DNA from: Methylobacterium sp. E-066
GTDB lineage: Bacteria; Pseudomonadota; Alphaproteobacteria; Rhizobiales; Beijerinckiaceae
Reading direction: 5' to 3'
Length of the DNA stretch: 64,000 bases
NCBI RefSeq assembly: GCF_022829635.1
Contig: NZ_JAKSYO010000172.1
Location: forward strand, 1 to 64,000
The number at the start of each line of letters is the position of its first letter. The stretch's first letter is position 1. The notes beneath the pieces were generated by a model. It saw nothing but the letters and a program-made list of their open reading frames with translations. It did not search any database and was not told the DNA's origin. Shown in pieces: positions 8,701 to 17,599 of the stretch. A program made the translations under genes and the position numbers.

Positions 8701-9087
8701 CTAGCGGTTAGCGCTGCCACCGGCCCCCCCCGCACCTCCGGCACCACCTGCACCTCCAGCACCGCCTGCACCTCCGGCATCGCCTGCGCCCCCGGCCCCG
8801 CCTTTTCCGAAGCGGCCGGGCTGTCCGGGTTGACCGGGCTGGCCCGGCTGACCGGGTCCACCCCCGGCTCCGCCAGCGCCTCCCGCACCGCCTTTCCCGA
8901 AGTGACCCGGCTGTCCGGGTTGACCGGGCTGGCCTGGCTGACCGGCCCCACCCACGCCTTCGCTATGATGTTCCACGGGATCAGCCTGCACCACGGTAAG
9001 ACGTTGAGGATCAAAGGTGCGATTGGGCGCTGCCGAGCCAAGCGAACTTGAAACGATCGCGGCCAGAATAAGGAATTCAGATAGCAT
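8701..9087 (-). CDS. small secreted collagen-like Gly-rich protein
   Basis: A 128-residue protein. The first 20 residues (MLSEFLILAAIVSSSLGSAA) look like a signal peptide. The C-terminal two thirds is low-complexity: two GQPGQPGQPGQPG blocks, each followed by a (H/R)FGKGGAGGAG segment, then a run of GGA triplets. Gly at every third position with Pro at the third place is the collagen pattern. The start is ATG 9087; a GTG at 9096 is also possible. The DNA repeat is imperfect and protein-level periodicity is better kept than base identity, which favours a translated gene. No binding or adhesive function can be shown. The 203 bp between it and the permease gene hold nothing clear. Confidence 0.6.
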   Translation of the reverse strand: MLSEFLILAAIVSSSLGSAAPNRTFDPQRLTVVQADPVEHHSEGVGGAGQPGQPGQPGQPGHFGKGGAGGAGGAGGGPGQPGQPGQPGQPGRFGKGGAGGAGDAGGAGGAGGAGGAGGAGGAGGSANR

Positions 9088-9096
9088 CGATGCCAC

Positions 9097-9997
9097 TCGG
9101 TGAACGTCGTTCGCCTTAGAAGATATGAGCTTGATTTTGATTCGCCTACTCCCGCAATCAAAGCCGTGAATCGTCAGTGGCGGTTACGGTATTTTACGGC
9201 AAAAATTTTATAGACAAATTATGCAATTATTATATAGTCGGTAATATATGCACAACATAATTCGACATTAAGACTTCGGTTAATATCGGGAAAGCCGAAA
9301 ATATCGACAAAGTCGCCTTTATATCGGCGGAGGCCGAGTTCGACGCCTTAGTGGTCGACGCGGACTACCGTCCGGTGGGCTGGCCCATCCAAGCGAGGAA
9401 CGCCGCCCCGTTGAAATCTCGGACGTCGTAGGCAGCCTCGCTCTCGATCAGCGAGGATCGCGGCACTTCGAGCTTGGCATCACGCCTTTCAAGCAAGCTA
9501 TGGCCTGCACCCACTAGGTCGGTCGTAAAACTGTAACGCACACTGTCGACCTGCCGATTTATAAATTGTGTAAAGTGATCACCGAGAGGGTGAAGTGTCC
9601 GGTATCTCGCTCATCTCTCCAGTCGATACGGCGTTATAGTTCGTTATCACCTAGTAATTATTGTTGCGCTCCGTCGACATTGGCAGCAGAAGCTGATATA
9701 TTCTTATTATCTTTTACCATCGTATAATCATCAGAAATTTTTCAGGCGGTTTCGGCGTTGGCTCTGCATCTTCTTGTGCTTACGGCGATGCGGGGCATGA
9801 AATACAATAGGACGCATCGTTCGATCTGAACGCGAGCAGAACCAGACCACTCAGAATATGTTCATGCCGCGTGTCCGAAAATACAAAGGATCTGATGAGA
9901 TCAGAGCGGTTGCCGCACCAAAACAAAGTCAGCGGTCTTATGGCGTCGTCGCTATGCTGACAGCGCGATGCAGCTTGTTTTGATGAGGAGGGTAAAC
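9097..9997. other. AT-rich intergenic stretch with a coding remnant
   Basis: About 900 bases separate the collagen-like gene from the small secreted protein. Base composition is clearly lower in GC than in the flanks, especially 9190-9300 and 9560-9760. Apart from the minus-strand remnant at 9365-9610, no gene, tRNA or convincing terminator is seen. Regulatory sequences for both divergent neighbours are likely here. Confidence 0.5.
9365..9610 (-). pseudogene. minus-strand coding remnant, unidentified
   Basis: Between a stop at 9611-9613 and a stop at 9365-9367 there is an 81-residue minus-strand frame with normal amino-acid composition: RYRTLHPLGDHFTQ at the start, SLIESEAAYDVRDFNGAAFL further on, and GQPTGR at the end. 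It has no ATG. The only plausible start is a GTG near 9541, giving about 58 residues. I do not recognise the family. It is most simply the 3' remnant of a decayed gene, or a short gene with an unusual start. Confidence 0.3.
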
Positions 9998-10240
9998 ATG
10001 CGTGCTTTTATCTGCGGCGCTCTCGTTTTCGGTTCAACTGTCGTTCCCGTTCTGGCCAACGATTTCGAGAGGCAACGCGAACTCAATGTTTTGAAAGACA
10101 TCGAGTCCAGCCAACGGCAGCAGCTCGAGCTCGCCCGCGAGCAGGCGCAACGGGACAAAGACCGCGCTCGACGCGAAGAAAACGCGTACGTTAATGCTCA
10201 ACGGGACGCGCAGAGCGCCCGACGCTTCGATCGGCGCTGA
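9998..10240 (+). CDS. small secreted, highly charged protein
   Basis: An 80-residue protein. The ATG at 9998 has a good Shine-Dalgarno sequence (GAGGAGGG, 9985-9992). Residues 1-20 form a signal peptide ending VPVLA-ND. The mature part is a charged, Glu/Arg/Gln-rich helix (REQAQRDKDRARREENAY) that may form a coiled coil. No family is recognised. It follows an AT-rich stretch and points toward the convergent sensor-kinase gene. Confidence 0.6.
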   Translation: MRAFICGALVFGSTVVPVLANDFERQRELNVLKDIESSQRQQLELAREQAQRDKDRARREENAYVNAQRDAQSARRFDRR

Positions 10241-10342
10241 GCGACGGCACGGGTATTCGGGGCTGTCTCTAAGTGGCAGCACAACAGAATCGAGAGGTCC
10301 AGCCGCAACACGTATGTGCAGCTGGCAAACAATCCCCCGTCC

Positions 10343-12559
10343 CTACCCCGCCAACGGCAGCGGCGCGATCCGTGCGGGCGCCACGGCGCTCTTGCGCTCC
10401 AGCAGCCCCGGCGGCGGGACCGGCGCGTCGATCGTGCAGATCACGCCGGTCTCCTCGTAGGTCAGCGTCACCTCGCCGGCGAGCTCGCGGGCGAGGCTGC
10501 GCTCGATCAAGCGGGAGCCGAAGCCGGTGCGGGTCGGCTTCTTCACCGGCGGGCCGCCGCGCTCGGCCCAGCGCAGGTACAGGCGGATCTCCGCCTCGCG
10601 CCGCACCGTCCAGGAGATCTCGACCGTGCCGCCCTCGACAGAGAGCGCGCCGTACTTCACCGCGTTGGTGCCGAGTTCGTGCAGCGCCATGGCGATCGAC
10701 AGGGCGAGCCGCGGCGGCAGGCGCAGGGCCGGGCCGATCACCGCGAAGCGCGAGGCGTGCCCATCGCCCGATTCGAGCGGCCGGATCGCGTCCGCCACCA
10801 CGGCCGACAGCTCCGCGCCTTCCCAGCTCTCGCGGGTGAGCACGTCGTGGACCCGGGCGAGGGCCAGGAGCCGCGCCTCGAACGCCGCCCGGGCGGCGTC
10901 GGCCTCCGGGCCCTCGAGATTGCGCAGGGACTGGCCGGCGATCGACTGCACCGTGGCGAGGGTGTTCTTCACCCGGTGGTTCAGCTCGTGGATCAGGAGC
11001 AGCAGGTGCTCCTCGGCGAACTTCGCGTCGGTGATGTCGATGTTGCAGCCGGTATAGCCGAGGAAGGTCTGGTCGTCGTCGAGGCGCGGCACGCCCTCGC
11101 AGCGCAGCCAGCGCACGGCCCCGCCCCGGTCGATGACCCGGACCTCGGTGCGGAACGGCGCGCGCGCGTCGAAGGCCTCGGAGAAGGCCGTGCGAAAGTT
11201 TTCGAGATCGTCCGGATGGACGATCCGCTCCCAACCCTCGTTGGTGAGCTGCGCTGCCGGGATCCCGAACATGTGCTCGAAATGGAGGTTGGCGAAGCTG
11301 ACCCCGCCGGTCTCGTCGGTCATCCAGATCAGCGCCGGCGCGGAATCGGCCATGTGGCGGAACCGGGCCTCGCTCTCGCTGAGCGCGGTCAGGCCGCGGC
11401 GGGTGTCGGCAAGGGCGCGGTCGCGCTCGGCCTCGCGGGTCCGCAGCCGCAGGGACGCGTCGGACAGCACCGCCCCGAGCCGCTGAATCTCGTGGACCGG
11501 CGACGGCACCCGGGGGATCGCCTCACCCCGCGACAGGGCCGGACCCGACGCCGCCAGCAGCCGCAGCGGGCGCGAGACCCGGGACCAGAGGTTGACCGCC
11601 AGAACCGACGAGGTGGCGAGCACCAGCAGGCCGAAGCCCGCGAACGCCCAGATCCAGCGGCGCACACGGGCATCCACCAGGGCCTGGGGGATGCTGGTGG
11701 CGACCATCCAGCCGGTAAGGCGCGAGCGCGCCTCGATGACCACCACCGGCTTGTGCTGGCGGTCCTGGCCCTCCCAGACGCCCGGCGTCGCGGTCTGCAC
11801 CTGGCGCAGGCTCGCGAGCCGGGGCTTGCCGATCACCGGATCCGGGTCCGGCAGTCGCGCGAGGACGATCCCGTTCCGGTCCGAGATGCCGGTGGTCCAG
11901 CCTGGCACGACCTCCCGGGACAGGATGCCCTGGAGCCTCGACAGCGGCACCGTGAAGCTCAGGATGTAGGCGACCTCGCCGTCCACCATCACGGGGACGC
12001 CGACCGCGTAGGTCGCCTCGCTCGGGGTCGGGCCCGGGATGTAGCCGCTGACCATCGCCCGCTGGGCGCCCTGGGTCAGGTCCGGGTCGAACGGCAGCGG
12101 CATCATCGGCATCGGCGCGCCGCGGGGCGCGCCGGTATTGACCACCTCCTGGCCGTTCGGCCGCCGGAGCAGCACGTCGAGGTCGATCGACTCGCGGACC
12201 AAGCGGGCCTGCGCGTCGAAGGCCTCGAAGTCGCCTTGGCGAATCCGCGGCGAGGTCGCCAGCGTCTGCAGCACCGAGACGAGGCCGGCGGTGTCGCGGT
12301 CCAGCGACAGGCCGATGCCGCGCACGTTCTCGCGGGCGTCCTGCTCGAAGCGGGCGCGCTCGGCCGAGGCGTAGCGCATCAGCAGGATGCTGGTGAACAG
12401 CAGCCCCGGGCCGATCAGCGCCACCACCAGGGCGATCAGGTAGACCTGGGTCGAGAAGCCGTTGCGCCCGAACCGGTACAGCCGGCGCGACAGCCACGAC
12501 CGGCGCGCGGGAAGGACTGCCGGGAGGTTCACGCCCTCGGCCTCCTGCTCCGGGCTCAA
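10343..12559 (-). CDS. membrane-bound HWE-family sensor histidine kinase with PAS domain
   Basis: A 738-residue sensor. A first transmembrane helix at residues 38-61 and a second at 303-324 enclose a periplasmic sensing region of about 240 residues (dCache-like, inferred). A HAMP-like linker follows, then a PAS fold (about 397-512). The kinase core has ELNHRVKNT with the phospho-accepting His at 528, HELGTNAVKYGALS as the N box, and the WAE motif that names the HWE family. Such kinases, common in alphaproteobacteria, often feed the general stress response or light/oxygen signalling. No response regulator is adjacent, so the partner is unknown. Confidence 0.88.
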   Translation of the reverse strand: MSPEQEAEGVNLPAVLPARRSWLSRRLYRFGRNGFSTQVYLIALVVALIGPGLLFTSILLMRYASAERARFEQDARENVRGIGLSLDRDTAGLVSVLQTLATSPRIRQGDFEAFDAQARLVRESIDLDVLLRRPNGQEVVNTGAPRGAPMPMMPLPFDPDLTQGAQRAMVSGYIPGPTPSEATYAVGVPVMVDGEVAYILSFTVPLSRLQGILSREVVPGWTTGISDRNGIVLARLPDPDPVIGKPRLASLRQVQTATPGVWEGQDRQHKPVVVIEARSRLTGWMVATSIPQALVDARVRRWIWAFAGFGLLVLATSSVLAVNLWSRVSRPLRLLAASGPALSRGEAIPRVPSPVHEIQRLGAVLSDASLRLRTREAERDRALADTRRGLTALSESEARFRHMADSAPALIWMTDETGGVSFANLHFEHMFGIPAAQLTNEGWERIVHPDDLENFRTAFSEAFDARAPFRTEVRVIDRGGAVRWLRCEGVPRLDDDQTFLGYTGCNIDITDAKFAEEHLLLLIHELNHRVKNTLATVQSIAGQSLRNLEGPEADAARAAFEARLLALARVHDVLTRESWEGAELSAVVADAIRPLESGDGHASRFAVIGPALRLPPRLALSIAMALHELGTNAVKYGALSVEGGTVEISWTVRREAEIRLYLRWAERGGPPVKKPTRTGFGSRLIERSLARELAGEVTLTYEETGVICTIDAPVPPPGLLERKSAVAPARIAPLPLAG

Positions 12560-12614
12560 GCGGCGCCCGTCCCCGGCCCGCGGTGCCCCGCGGGCTCCTC
12601 GCCGTTCCCTCGCT

Positions 12615-12956
12615 TCATGACCGGTCGATATGACCGAGATCGCGCTCCGGGTCGAGGTGGTCGCGCACTCTCTGCTTGAGAGCCTTCACGTCGGGGAAGC
12701 CGCCGTCGCGGACCCGCTCCCACAGCAGCACGCCTGCGATCTCGATGCGGAAGGCGCCGCCGGTGGCGGGCACGAGGGCGACCTCACCGAGATCGTCCCG
12801 GAAGGTCGAGAGCAGCTCCTGCGCCATCCAGGCCGAGCGCAGCAGCCAATTGCACTGCGTGCAGTAGGTGATCGCGACGCGCGGCCCCGCCGGGCGCACG
12901 CCGTCCTCCCCCGTCACGTCGCTGTCGGGCCGAACGCCCGCTTGCTTCTCGTGCAT
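12615..12956 (-). CDS. SelT/SelW/SelH (Rdx) family protein
   Basis: A 113-residue protein with the redox motif CTQCNW near residues 32-37, the Cys-containing counterpart of the selenocysteine motif of SelW-like proteins. The fold continues with a GGAFRIEIAGVLLWERVRDGGFPDVKALKQRVRD region that fits the family's C-terminal half. Members are small thioredoxin-like cytosolic proteins of unclear substrate. The start is taken at ATG 12956; an ATG five codons upstream (12971) is equally possible and neither has a clear ribosome-binding site. Confidence 0.75.
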   Translation of the reverse strand: MHEKQAGVRPDSDVTGEDGVRPAGPRVAITYCTQCNWLLRSAWMAQELLSTFRDDLGEVALVPATGGAFRIEIAGVLLWERVRDGGFPDVKALKQRVRDHLDPERDLGHIDRS

Positions 12957-13117
12957 GGAGCAACAGCGCATTGCGGCGCCTAGCTTGTCAACCTCATGCG
13001 GGGTGCTTGACGTTTCGGGTCGGCGCGCCCTAGAAGGCCCGGCATCCGGTCGCCGCCTGCTCCAGGCGTGTTCGACCGCGTTGGTTCCGCCCCTGGGGTT
13101 TGGCCCCTCGGCGGCAC

Positions 13118-13192
13118 GGACGGTTAGCACAGCGGTAGTGCGTTCCCTTCACACGGGAAAGGTCGCAGGTTCGATCCCTGCACCGTCCACCA
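13118..13192 (+). tRNA. tRNA-Val (anticodon CAC)
   Basis: A full cloverleaf can be drawn. The acceptor arm GGACGGT pairs with ACCGTCC; the D arm is GCAC/GTGC. The anticodon stem TTCCC/GGGAA holds the loop TTCACAC, giving anticodon CAC. The T arm is GCAGG-TTCGATC-CCTGC. The 3' CCA is encoded at 13190-13192. Total length is 75 bases. Confidence 0.96.
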
Positions 13193-13350
13193 TTCTCCTT
13201 CCTCCCCCCGAATGTCCGACGTGTCTGACATTGGCGTCGGTTTGCCACCCGAAAAGCCCGTGCTAAGGCCGCGTGATCGGTGAACGCACAAGCTTCGACC
13301 CGGCCTCAACCGGGCAAGGCGGCACGAGCAGGGTAAGGGCGGGAACAGCC

Positions 13351-14883
13351 ATGAAGGACATCCTCGACAAGCTCGCGGAGCGGCGGGCCCAGGCGCGCCT
13401 GGGCGGCGGCGAGAAGCGCGTCGAGGCCCAGCACAACCGCGGCAAGCTCACGGCACGCGAGCGGATCGAACTCCTCCTCGACCACGGGTCGTTCGAGGAG
13501 TTCGACATGTTCGTGCAGCACCGCTCCACCGATTTCGGCATGGAGAAGCAGAAGATCCCCGGCGACGGCGTCGTCACCGGCTGGGGCACGATCAACGGCC
13601 GCACCGTCTTCCTGTTCTCGAAGGACTTCACGGTGTTCGGCGGCTCCCTCTCGGAGGCCCACGCGCAGAAGATCGTGAAGGTCCAGGACATGGCGCTGAA
13701 GATGCGCGCCCCGATCATCGGCATCTTCGATGCCGGCGGCGCGCGCATCCAGGAGGGCGTCGCGGCGCTCGGCGGCTACGGCGAGGTGTTCCGCCGCAAC
13801 GTCATGGCCTCGGGGGTGATCCCGCAGATCTCGGTGATCATGGGGCCTTGCGCGGGCGGCGACGTCTACTCGCCGGCCATGACCGACTTCATCTTCATGG
13901 TCCGCGACACGAGCTACATGTTCGTGACCGGCCCGGACGTGGTGAAGACCGTTACCAACGAGGTCGTGACCGCTGAGGAACTCGGCGGCGCCAAGGTCCA
14001 CACCACCAAGTCCTCCATCGCCGACGGCTCGTTCGAGAACGATGTCGAGGCGATCCTGCAGATCCGCCGCCTCCTCGACTTCCTGCCGGCCAACAACATC
14101 GAGGGCGTTCCGGAGATCGAGAGCTTCGACGATGTCGACCGGCTCGACATGTCGCTGGACACCCTGATCCCCGACAATCCGAACAAGCCCTACGACATGG
14201 GCGAGCTGATCCGCCGCGTCGTCGACGAGGGCGACTTTTTTGAAATTCAGGCGGCCTACGCCCGCAACATCATGACCGGCTTCGGCCGGATCGAGGGCCG
14301 CACCGTCGGGTTCGTCGCCAACCAGCCGATGGTGCTGGCCGGGGTGCTGGATTCGGATGCCTCGCGCAAGGCCGCCCGGTTCGTGCGCTTCTGCGACGCC
14401 TTCGCGATCCCGATCGTCACCTTCGTCGACGTGCCGGGCTTTCTGCCGGGCACGGCGCAGGAATATGGCGGCCTGATCAAGCACGGCGCCAAGCTGCTCT
14501 TCGCCTATTCGCAGGCGACGGTACCGCTGGTCACGATCATCACCCGCAAGGCCTTCGGCGGCGCCTACGACGTGATGGCCTCGAAGCATGTGGGCGCCGA
14601 TCTCAACTACGCCTGGCCCACCGCCCAGATCGCCGTGATGGGCGCCAAGGGCGCGGTGGAGATCATCTTCCGCAGCGAGCTCGGCGACCCGGACAAGATC
14701 GCGGCGCGGACCGGCGAGTACGAGGACCGGTTCCTCTCACCCTTCGTGGCGGCCGAGCGCGGCTACATCGACGAGGTGATCATGCCGCACTCGACCCGCC
14801 GCCGGATCGCCCGGGCGCTCGGCATGCTCCGCACCAAGGAGATGGAGCAGCCCTGGAAGAAGCACGACAATATTCCGCTCTGA
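13351..14883 (+). CDS. pccB: propionyl-CoA carboxylase beta (carboxyltransferase) subunit
   Basis: A 510-residue carboxyltransferase that moves carboxyl from biotin on the alpha subunit to propionyl-CoA, giving methylmalonyl-CoA. The usual landmarks are present: RGKLTARERIELLLD at the N-terminus, IFDAGGARIQEGV and MGPCAGGDVYSPA in the first crotonase-like half, and VDVPGFLPGTAQEYGG and ITRKAFGGAYDVM in the second. The length is normal for the family. In methylotrophic alphaproteobacteria the enzyme works in the ethylmalonyl-CoA pathway. The gene stands alone; the biotin subunit is not in this window. Confidence 0.95.
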   Translation: MKDILDKLAERRAQARLGGGEKRVEAQHNRGKLTARERIELLLDHGSFEEFDMFVQHRSTDFGMEKQKIPGDGVVTGWGTINGRTVFLFSKDFTVFGGSLSEAHAQKIVKVQDMALKMRAPIIGIFDAGGARIQEGVAALGGYGEVFRRNVMASGVIPQISVIMGPCAGGDVYSPAMTDFIFMVRDTSYMFVTGPDVVKTVTNEVVTAEELGGAKVHTTKSSIADGSFENDVEAILQIRRLLDFLPANNIEGVPEIESFDDVDRLDMSLDTLIPDNPNKPYDMGELIRRVVDEGDFFEIQAAYARNIMTGFGRIEGRTVGFVANQPMVLAGVLDSDASRKAARFVRFCDAFAIPIVTFVDVPGFLPGTAQEYGGLIKHGAKLLFAYSQATVPLVTIITRKAFGGAYDVMASKHVGADLNYAWPTAQIAVMGAKGAVEIIFRSELGDPDKIAARTGEYEDRFLSPFVAAERGYIDEVIMPHSTRRRIARALGMLRTKEMEQPWKKHDNIPL

Positions 14884-14942
14884 GGCGGGGATACAGTTGG
14901 CGGTTTTGATCGCTGACCACGACGTCGCACAAAACCGCGCAT

Positions 14943-15262
14943 CTCCGGACGAGGCGCGGGTCCCCCTCGCCCCGCTTGCGGGGAGAGGCCCGCACGGACC
15001 TCGTCGTCCGTGCGTGAAGCGCAGGCGAAGCCGGAGCGGCGGTGAGGGGGCGGCTTAGAACGAGGAGCGCGGCCTGAACCGCCCCCTCACCCTCGGCTGC
15101 CGCCTCGCTCCGGCGACGACAAGGTCGCCGAAGCCCTCTCCCCGCAAGCGGGGCGAGGGGATCCCTGCGCCGAAGCCGCAGCACAGGCCGCCGCGCAAAA
15201 CGTCCGAACGCGATCTGTGAATCCGCTAGGCCGAACGGGAGAGGGGGCGCGTCGAGACCTCA
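14943..15262. repeat. GC-rich inverted repeat plus a half palindromic element
   Basis: Arms of the type CCCCTCGCCCCGCTTGCGGGGAGAGG (about 14963-14989) and its inverse CTCTCCCCGCAAGCGGGGCGAGGGG (about 15137-15161) enclose a further internal repeat. At 15232-15255 there is a lone right half (AACGGGAGAGGGGGCGCGTCG) of the element seen at 146, 504 and 4298. The stretch fills the 409-base gap between pccB and the convergent small secreted protein, and no gene is seen in it. Confidence 0.75.
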
Positions 15263-15292
15263 ATAAGCCGCTTCGACCAAACCTCGTGAGCC

Positions 15293-15754
15293 TCAGCTCC
15301 GGTCACTGTGCTCGATCACGGCGCACAGGGTCAGCGGCCCCTTGTCGGGCGAGACCATTGCCGAGCAGGTGATCCGGGCGCCGCCGAGATCGACATTGCT
15401 GTGCCGCAGGCGCACGGCGGCGGCCTGGGCGCGGTGCGCGGCCTCCGTGATGGTCGCGGCATCGATGCCGGTCACCGCATGGCCGGCCCGGCCGAAGGTC
15501 TCGTAATACGCGTCCGGCGGGCTCGCGCCGCGATACTGCGCGCCGACCGAGGACAGATCCGGGGTGCCGCAAGCCAGCGTCAGGGTCATGTCGGGACCGA
15601 CGGCAAAGCCGGCGTAATCGCTGCGCCGCTCGGTCACCTTCGCGGCCGTCTCCGACGTGACTTGGTCGATGAGCGTGTCGCAGGATTGGGCCCAGGCGGA
15701 ACCTGGGCCGGCAGCGAGGACCGCTAGGGTGACGATGGGAAGAAGTGCACGCAT
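15293..15754 (-). CDS. secreted protein of unknown function
   Basis: A 153-residue protein with a clear signal peptide (MRALLPIVTLAVLAAGPGSAWAQS, cleavage likely after WAQ). The mature domain has four cysteines, suggesting periplasmic disulfides. It contains a region rich in Ala and Arg near 108-120 but no recognised motif. It is oriented away from its minus-strand neighbour upstream (15841-16434), with an 86-base gap. I do not recognise a family. Confidence 0.6.
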   Translation of the reverse strand: MRALLPIVTLAVLAAGPGSAWAQSCDTLIDQVTSETAAKVTERRSDYAGFAVGPDMTLTLACGTPDLSSVGAQYRGASPPDAYYETFGRAGHAVTGIDAATITEAAHRAQAAAVRLRHSNVDLGGARITCSAMVSPDKGPLTLCAVIEHSDRS

Positions 15755-15840
15755 CGCGTGTACATAGCGCGAAGACCGAACCCCGCGAGGGACGCGGCGT
15801 TGGGGCGCGGCGTTCGGGCGCGATGCACCGCTGCCGTCTG

Positions 15841-16434
15841 TCAGCCGAACGCGCGGCGCCGATCCACGACACCGCTCGGGTTTTCCGTCGGCAGGCGCTC
15901 CTTGAGGCGGCCGATGGCCTCGCGTTGCAATGCGCTCGGCTCGGAATGGGCGCCAGCGACCTTCGTCAGCATGTCGATCAGTTCGGTGCGCTCGGCGACA
16001 GTGAGTTGCCCACGCAGCAGGGGGATCAACGGGTCAGCCACCTGCGAGAAGGGCTGATGCGCCTGCGTGTAGCGCCGGGCGCGCTCGAACATCGCGGACA
16101 TCGTCGTGATCCCGAGGGGCGACGCCATGAATTCGAGGATGCGCGTCTTCTCGCCCGCCGTCACGGGGCTCCCGGTGCGCACGAGCTGGATCATGAGGAT
16201 CACGGCGGCCAAGTGCACGTCGCGCACACGCTCGAGAAACGTGACGAACACGTCCTCAAGGACGGATTTCGCCCGCCGCTGAAGCCCCTTCGTGTCGTGG
16301 TTGACGTCGTTGAGGTGCTGGACCGTGCGGTGTGCCCGAAGGATCCAGAATACGATGGCGGCTAGGATGCCGACGACGGCGATCAGGATCGGCAACGTCG
16401 CCTCGCCCACGATTCGACGCCGCGATCTCGACAC
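15841..16434 (-). CDS. membrane-anchored protein with TerB-like C-terminal region (tentative)
   Basis: A 197-residue protein with one N-terminal transmembrane helix at about residues 13-32 and a cytoplasmic helical domain. The segment 'LTVAERTELIDMLTKVAGA' with a preceding helical bundle is reminiscent of TerB/DjlA-type helical domains, but the resemblance is by eye only. No enzymatic motif is seen. The following gene on the same strand is the small secreted protein at 15293. Function unknown. Confidence 0.5.
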   Translation of the reverse strand: MSRSRRRIVGEATLPILIAVVGILAAIVFWILRAHRTVQHLNDVNHDTKGLQRRAKSVLEDVFVTFLERVRDVHLAAVILMIQLVRTGSPVTAGEKTRILEFMASPLGITTMSAMFERARRYTQAHQPFSQVADPLIPLLRGQLTVAERTELIDMLTKVAGAHSEPSALQREAIGRLKERLPTENPSGVVDRRRAFG

Positions 16435-16497
16435 GCCCTGGAGGCAGGGTCAATTTGACGCAGGTCGTTGCCGAGCGCTCGGCAAGATTGCCCCGGG

Positions 16498-17415
16498 TCA
16501 GGCGGCCGTCGCGCCTGCCTCCGCCATTCCGAGGTCCAGCAAAACAATCTCCGGCGGTACGCCGAAGCGCACCGGGATCCGGCTCATCCCGAAGCCACCG
16601 GAGACGATCAGGTGGCGCCCGTCCTGGATGATATGGCCGTAGGCGTAATCGTGGCCGCGCACCCGCCGGATCGCGGGCGAGTGGCCGAACAGCCGGATCT
16701 GGCCGCCATGGGTATGGCCGGCGAGCGTTAGCGAGACCCGATCGGGCACGTCCGCGAAGATGTCGGGCTCGTGGGCCATCAGGATCACCGGCGCATCGTC
16801 GGTGATCGTGCCGAGGGTGGCGGGCAGGTCGTCGAGGCCGATATCGAAGCTGTTGAAGTAGGGCTGCTGGTCGGCGAGGCCGGCGAGCCAGAACGGCCGC
16901 CCATCCTTCACCAGCCGGACCGCCTCGTTCTCCATAACCGGGATGCCGCGGGCCTCCAGCAGGTGCTTCACCGCCGGCGATCCGCGGCGGGAGCGCTGGA
17001 CGGCGTGATCGTCCCACCAGTCGTGGTTGCCCAGGATCGCGTGGGTGCCGAGCGGCGCCTTCAGGCCCTCGACCATCCGGGCGAATTGCTCGAGCGGCAG
17101 CTTGCGCCAGGCGATCTTGCCGGCCGGGTAGTCGCCGAGCATCAGCACCAAGTCGGGCTTGAGCGCATTGGTGGCGTCGATGATCTCCGCCACCCGGTCG
17201 AACGGCATGTACGGCTCGCAGATGTGGAAGTCGGCCAGCACCGCCACGCGCAGGCGCAGGGCCGGGTCCCAGCGCGGCAAAGTCGGCGCATAATTGGTCA
17301 CCACCAGCCGGTGCAGCGGCTCGACATCGACGGCGTAGACCCCCGTGGCGGCCACGAGCCCGGCGCCGGCCCCGAGTCCGGTGAGGAACTGCCGTCGGCT
17401 CGGCACGATCAGCAT
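16498..17415 (-). CDS. Tat-exported metallophosphoesterase
   Basis: A 305-residue enzyme of the calcineurin-like phosphoesterase family, YkuE/YaeI branch. A twin-arginine motif (SRRQFLTG, residues 6-13) begins an export signal. Metal-binding motifs appear in order: ADFH, LGDY, GNHDWWDDH, AHEPD and GHTHGG. Relatives hydrolyse phosphodiester bonds in UDP-sugar lipids or act on the cell envelope, so an envelope role is likely but not shown. It diverges from hemC across a 184-base gap. Confidence 0.85.
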   Translation of the reverse strand: MLIVPSRRQFLTGLGAGAGLVAATGVYAVDVEPLHRLVVTNYAPTLPRWDPALRLRVAVLADFHICEPYMPFDRVAEIIDATNALKPDLVLMLGDYPAGKIAWRKLPLEQFARMVEGLKAPLGTHAILGNHDWWDDHAVQRSRRGSPAVKHLLEARGIPVMENEAVRLVKDGRPFWLAGLADQQPYFNSFDIGLDDLPATLGTITDDAPVILMAHEPDIFADVPDRVSLTLAGHTHGGQIRLFGHSPAIRRVRGHDYAYGHIIQDGRHLIVSGGFGMSRIPVRFGVPPEIVLLDLGMAEAGATAA

Positions 17416-17599
17416 GGGGCGTCCAAGGGCTCTCGAATTGACCTGCGAGCCGCTAAGCGCGCAGTCCGGCGAAACCGGGGCGGCGCCCAGCCTGACACGA
17501 AGACGCTTCAGCGAGTCTGAATCCCGCATCCGGCGATGGCCTGCGGCTACGGGCAGGCTATAACGGGCGCATAACGCCGCAAGAAACGTCCGGACCCCA

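Noticed and set aside
8701..8900. Repetitive GC-rich tract resembling a short tandem repeat or CRISPR
   Set aside because: The unit is the collagen-like codon pattern of a translated gene; there are no equal spacers and no cas genes.
10316..12679. 787-codon plus-strand frame opposite the sensor kinase
   Set aside because: Antisense shadow; the kinase on the other strand has a full set of domain motifs.
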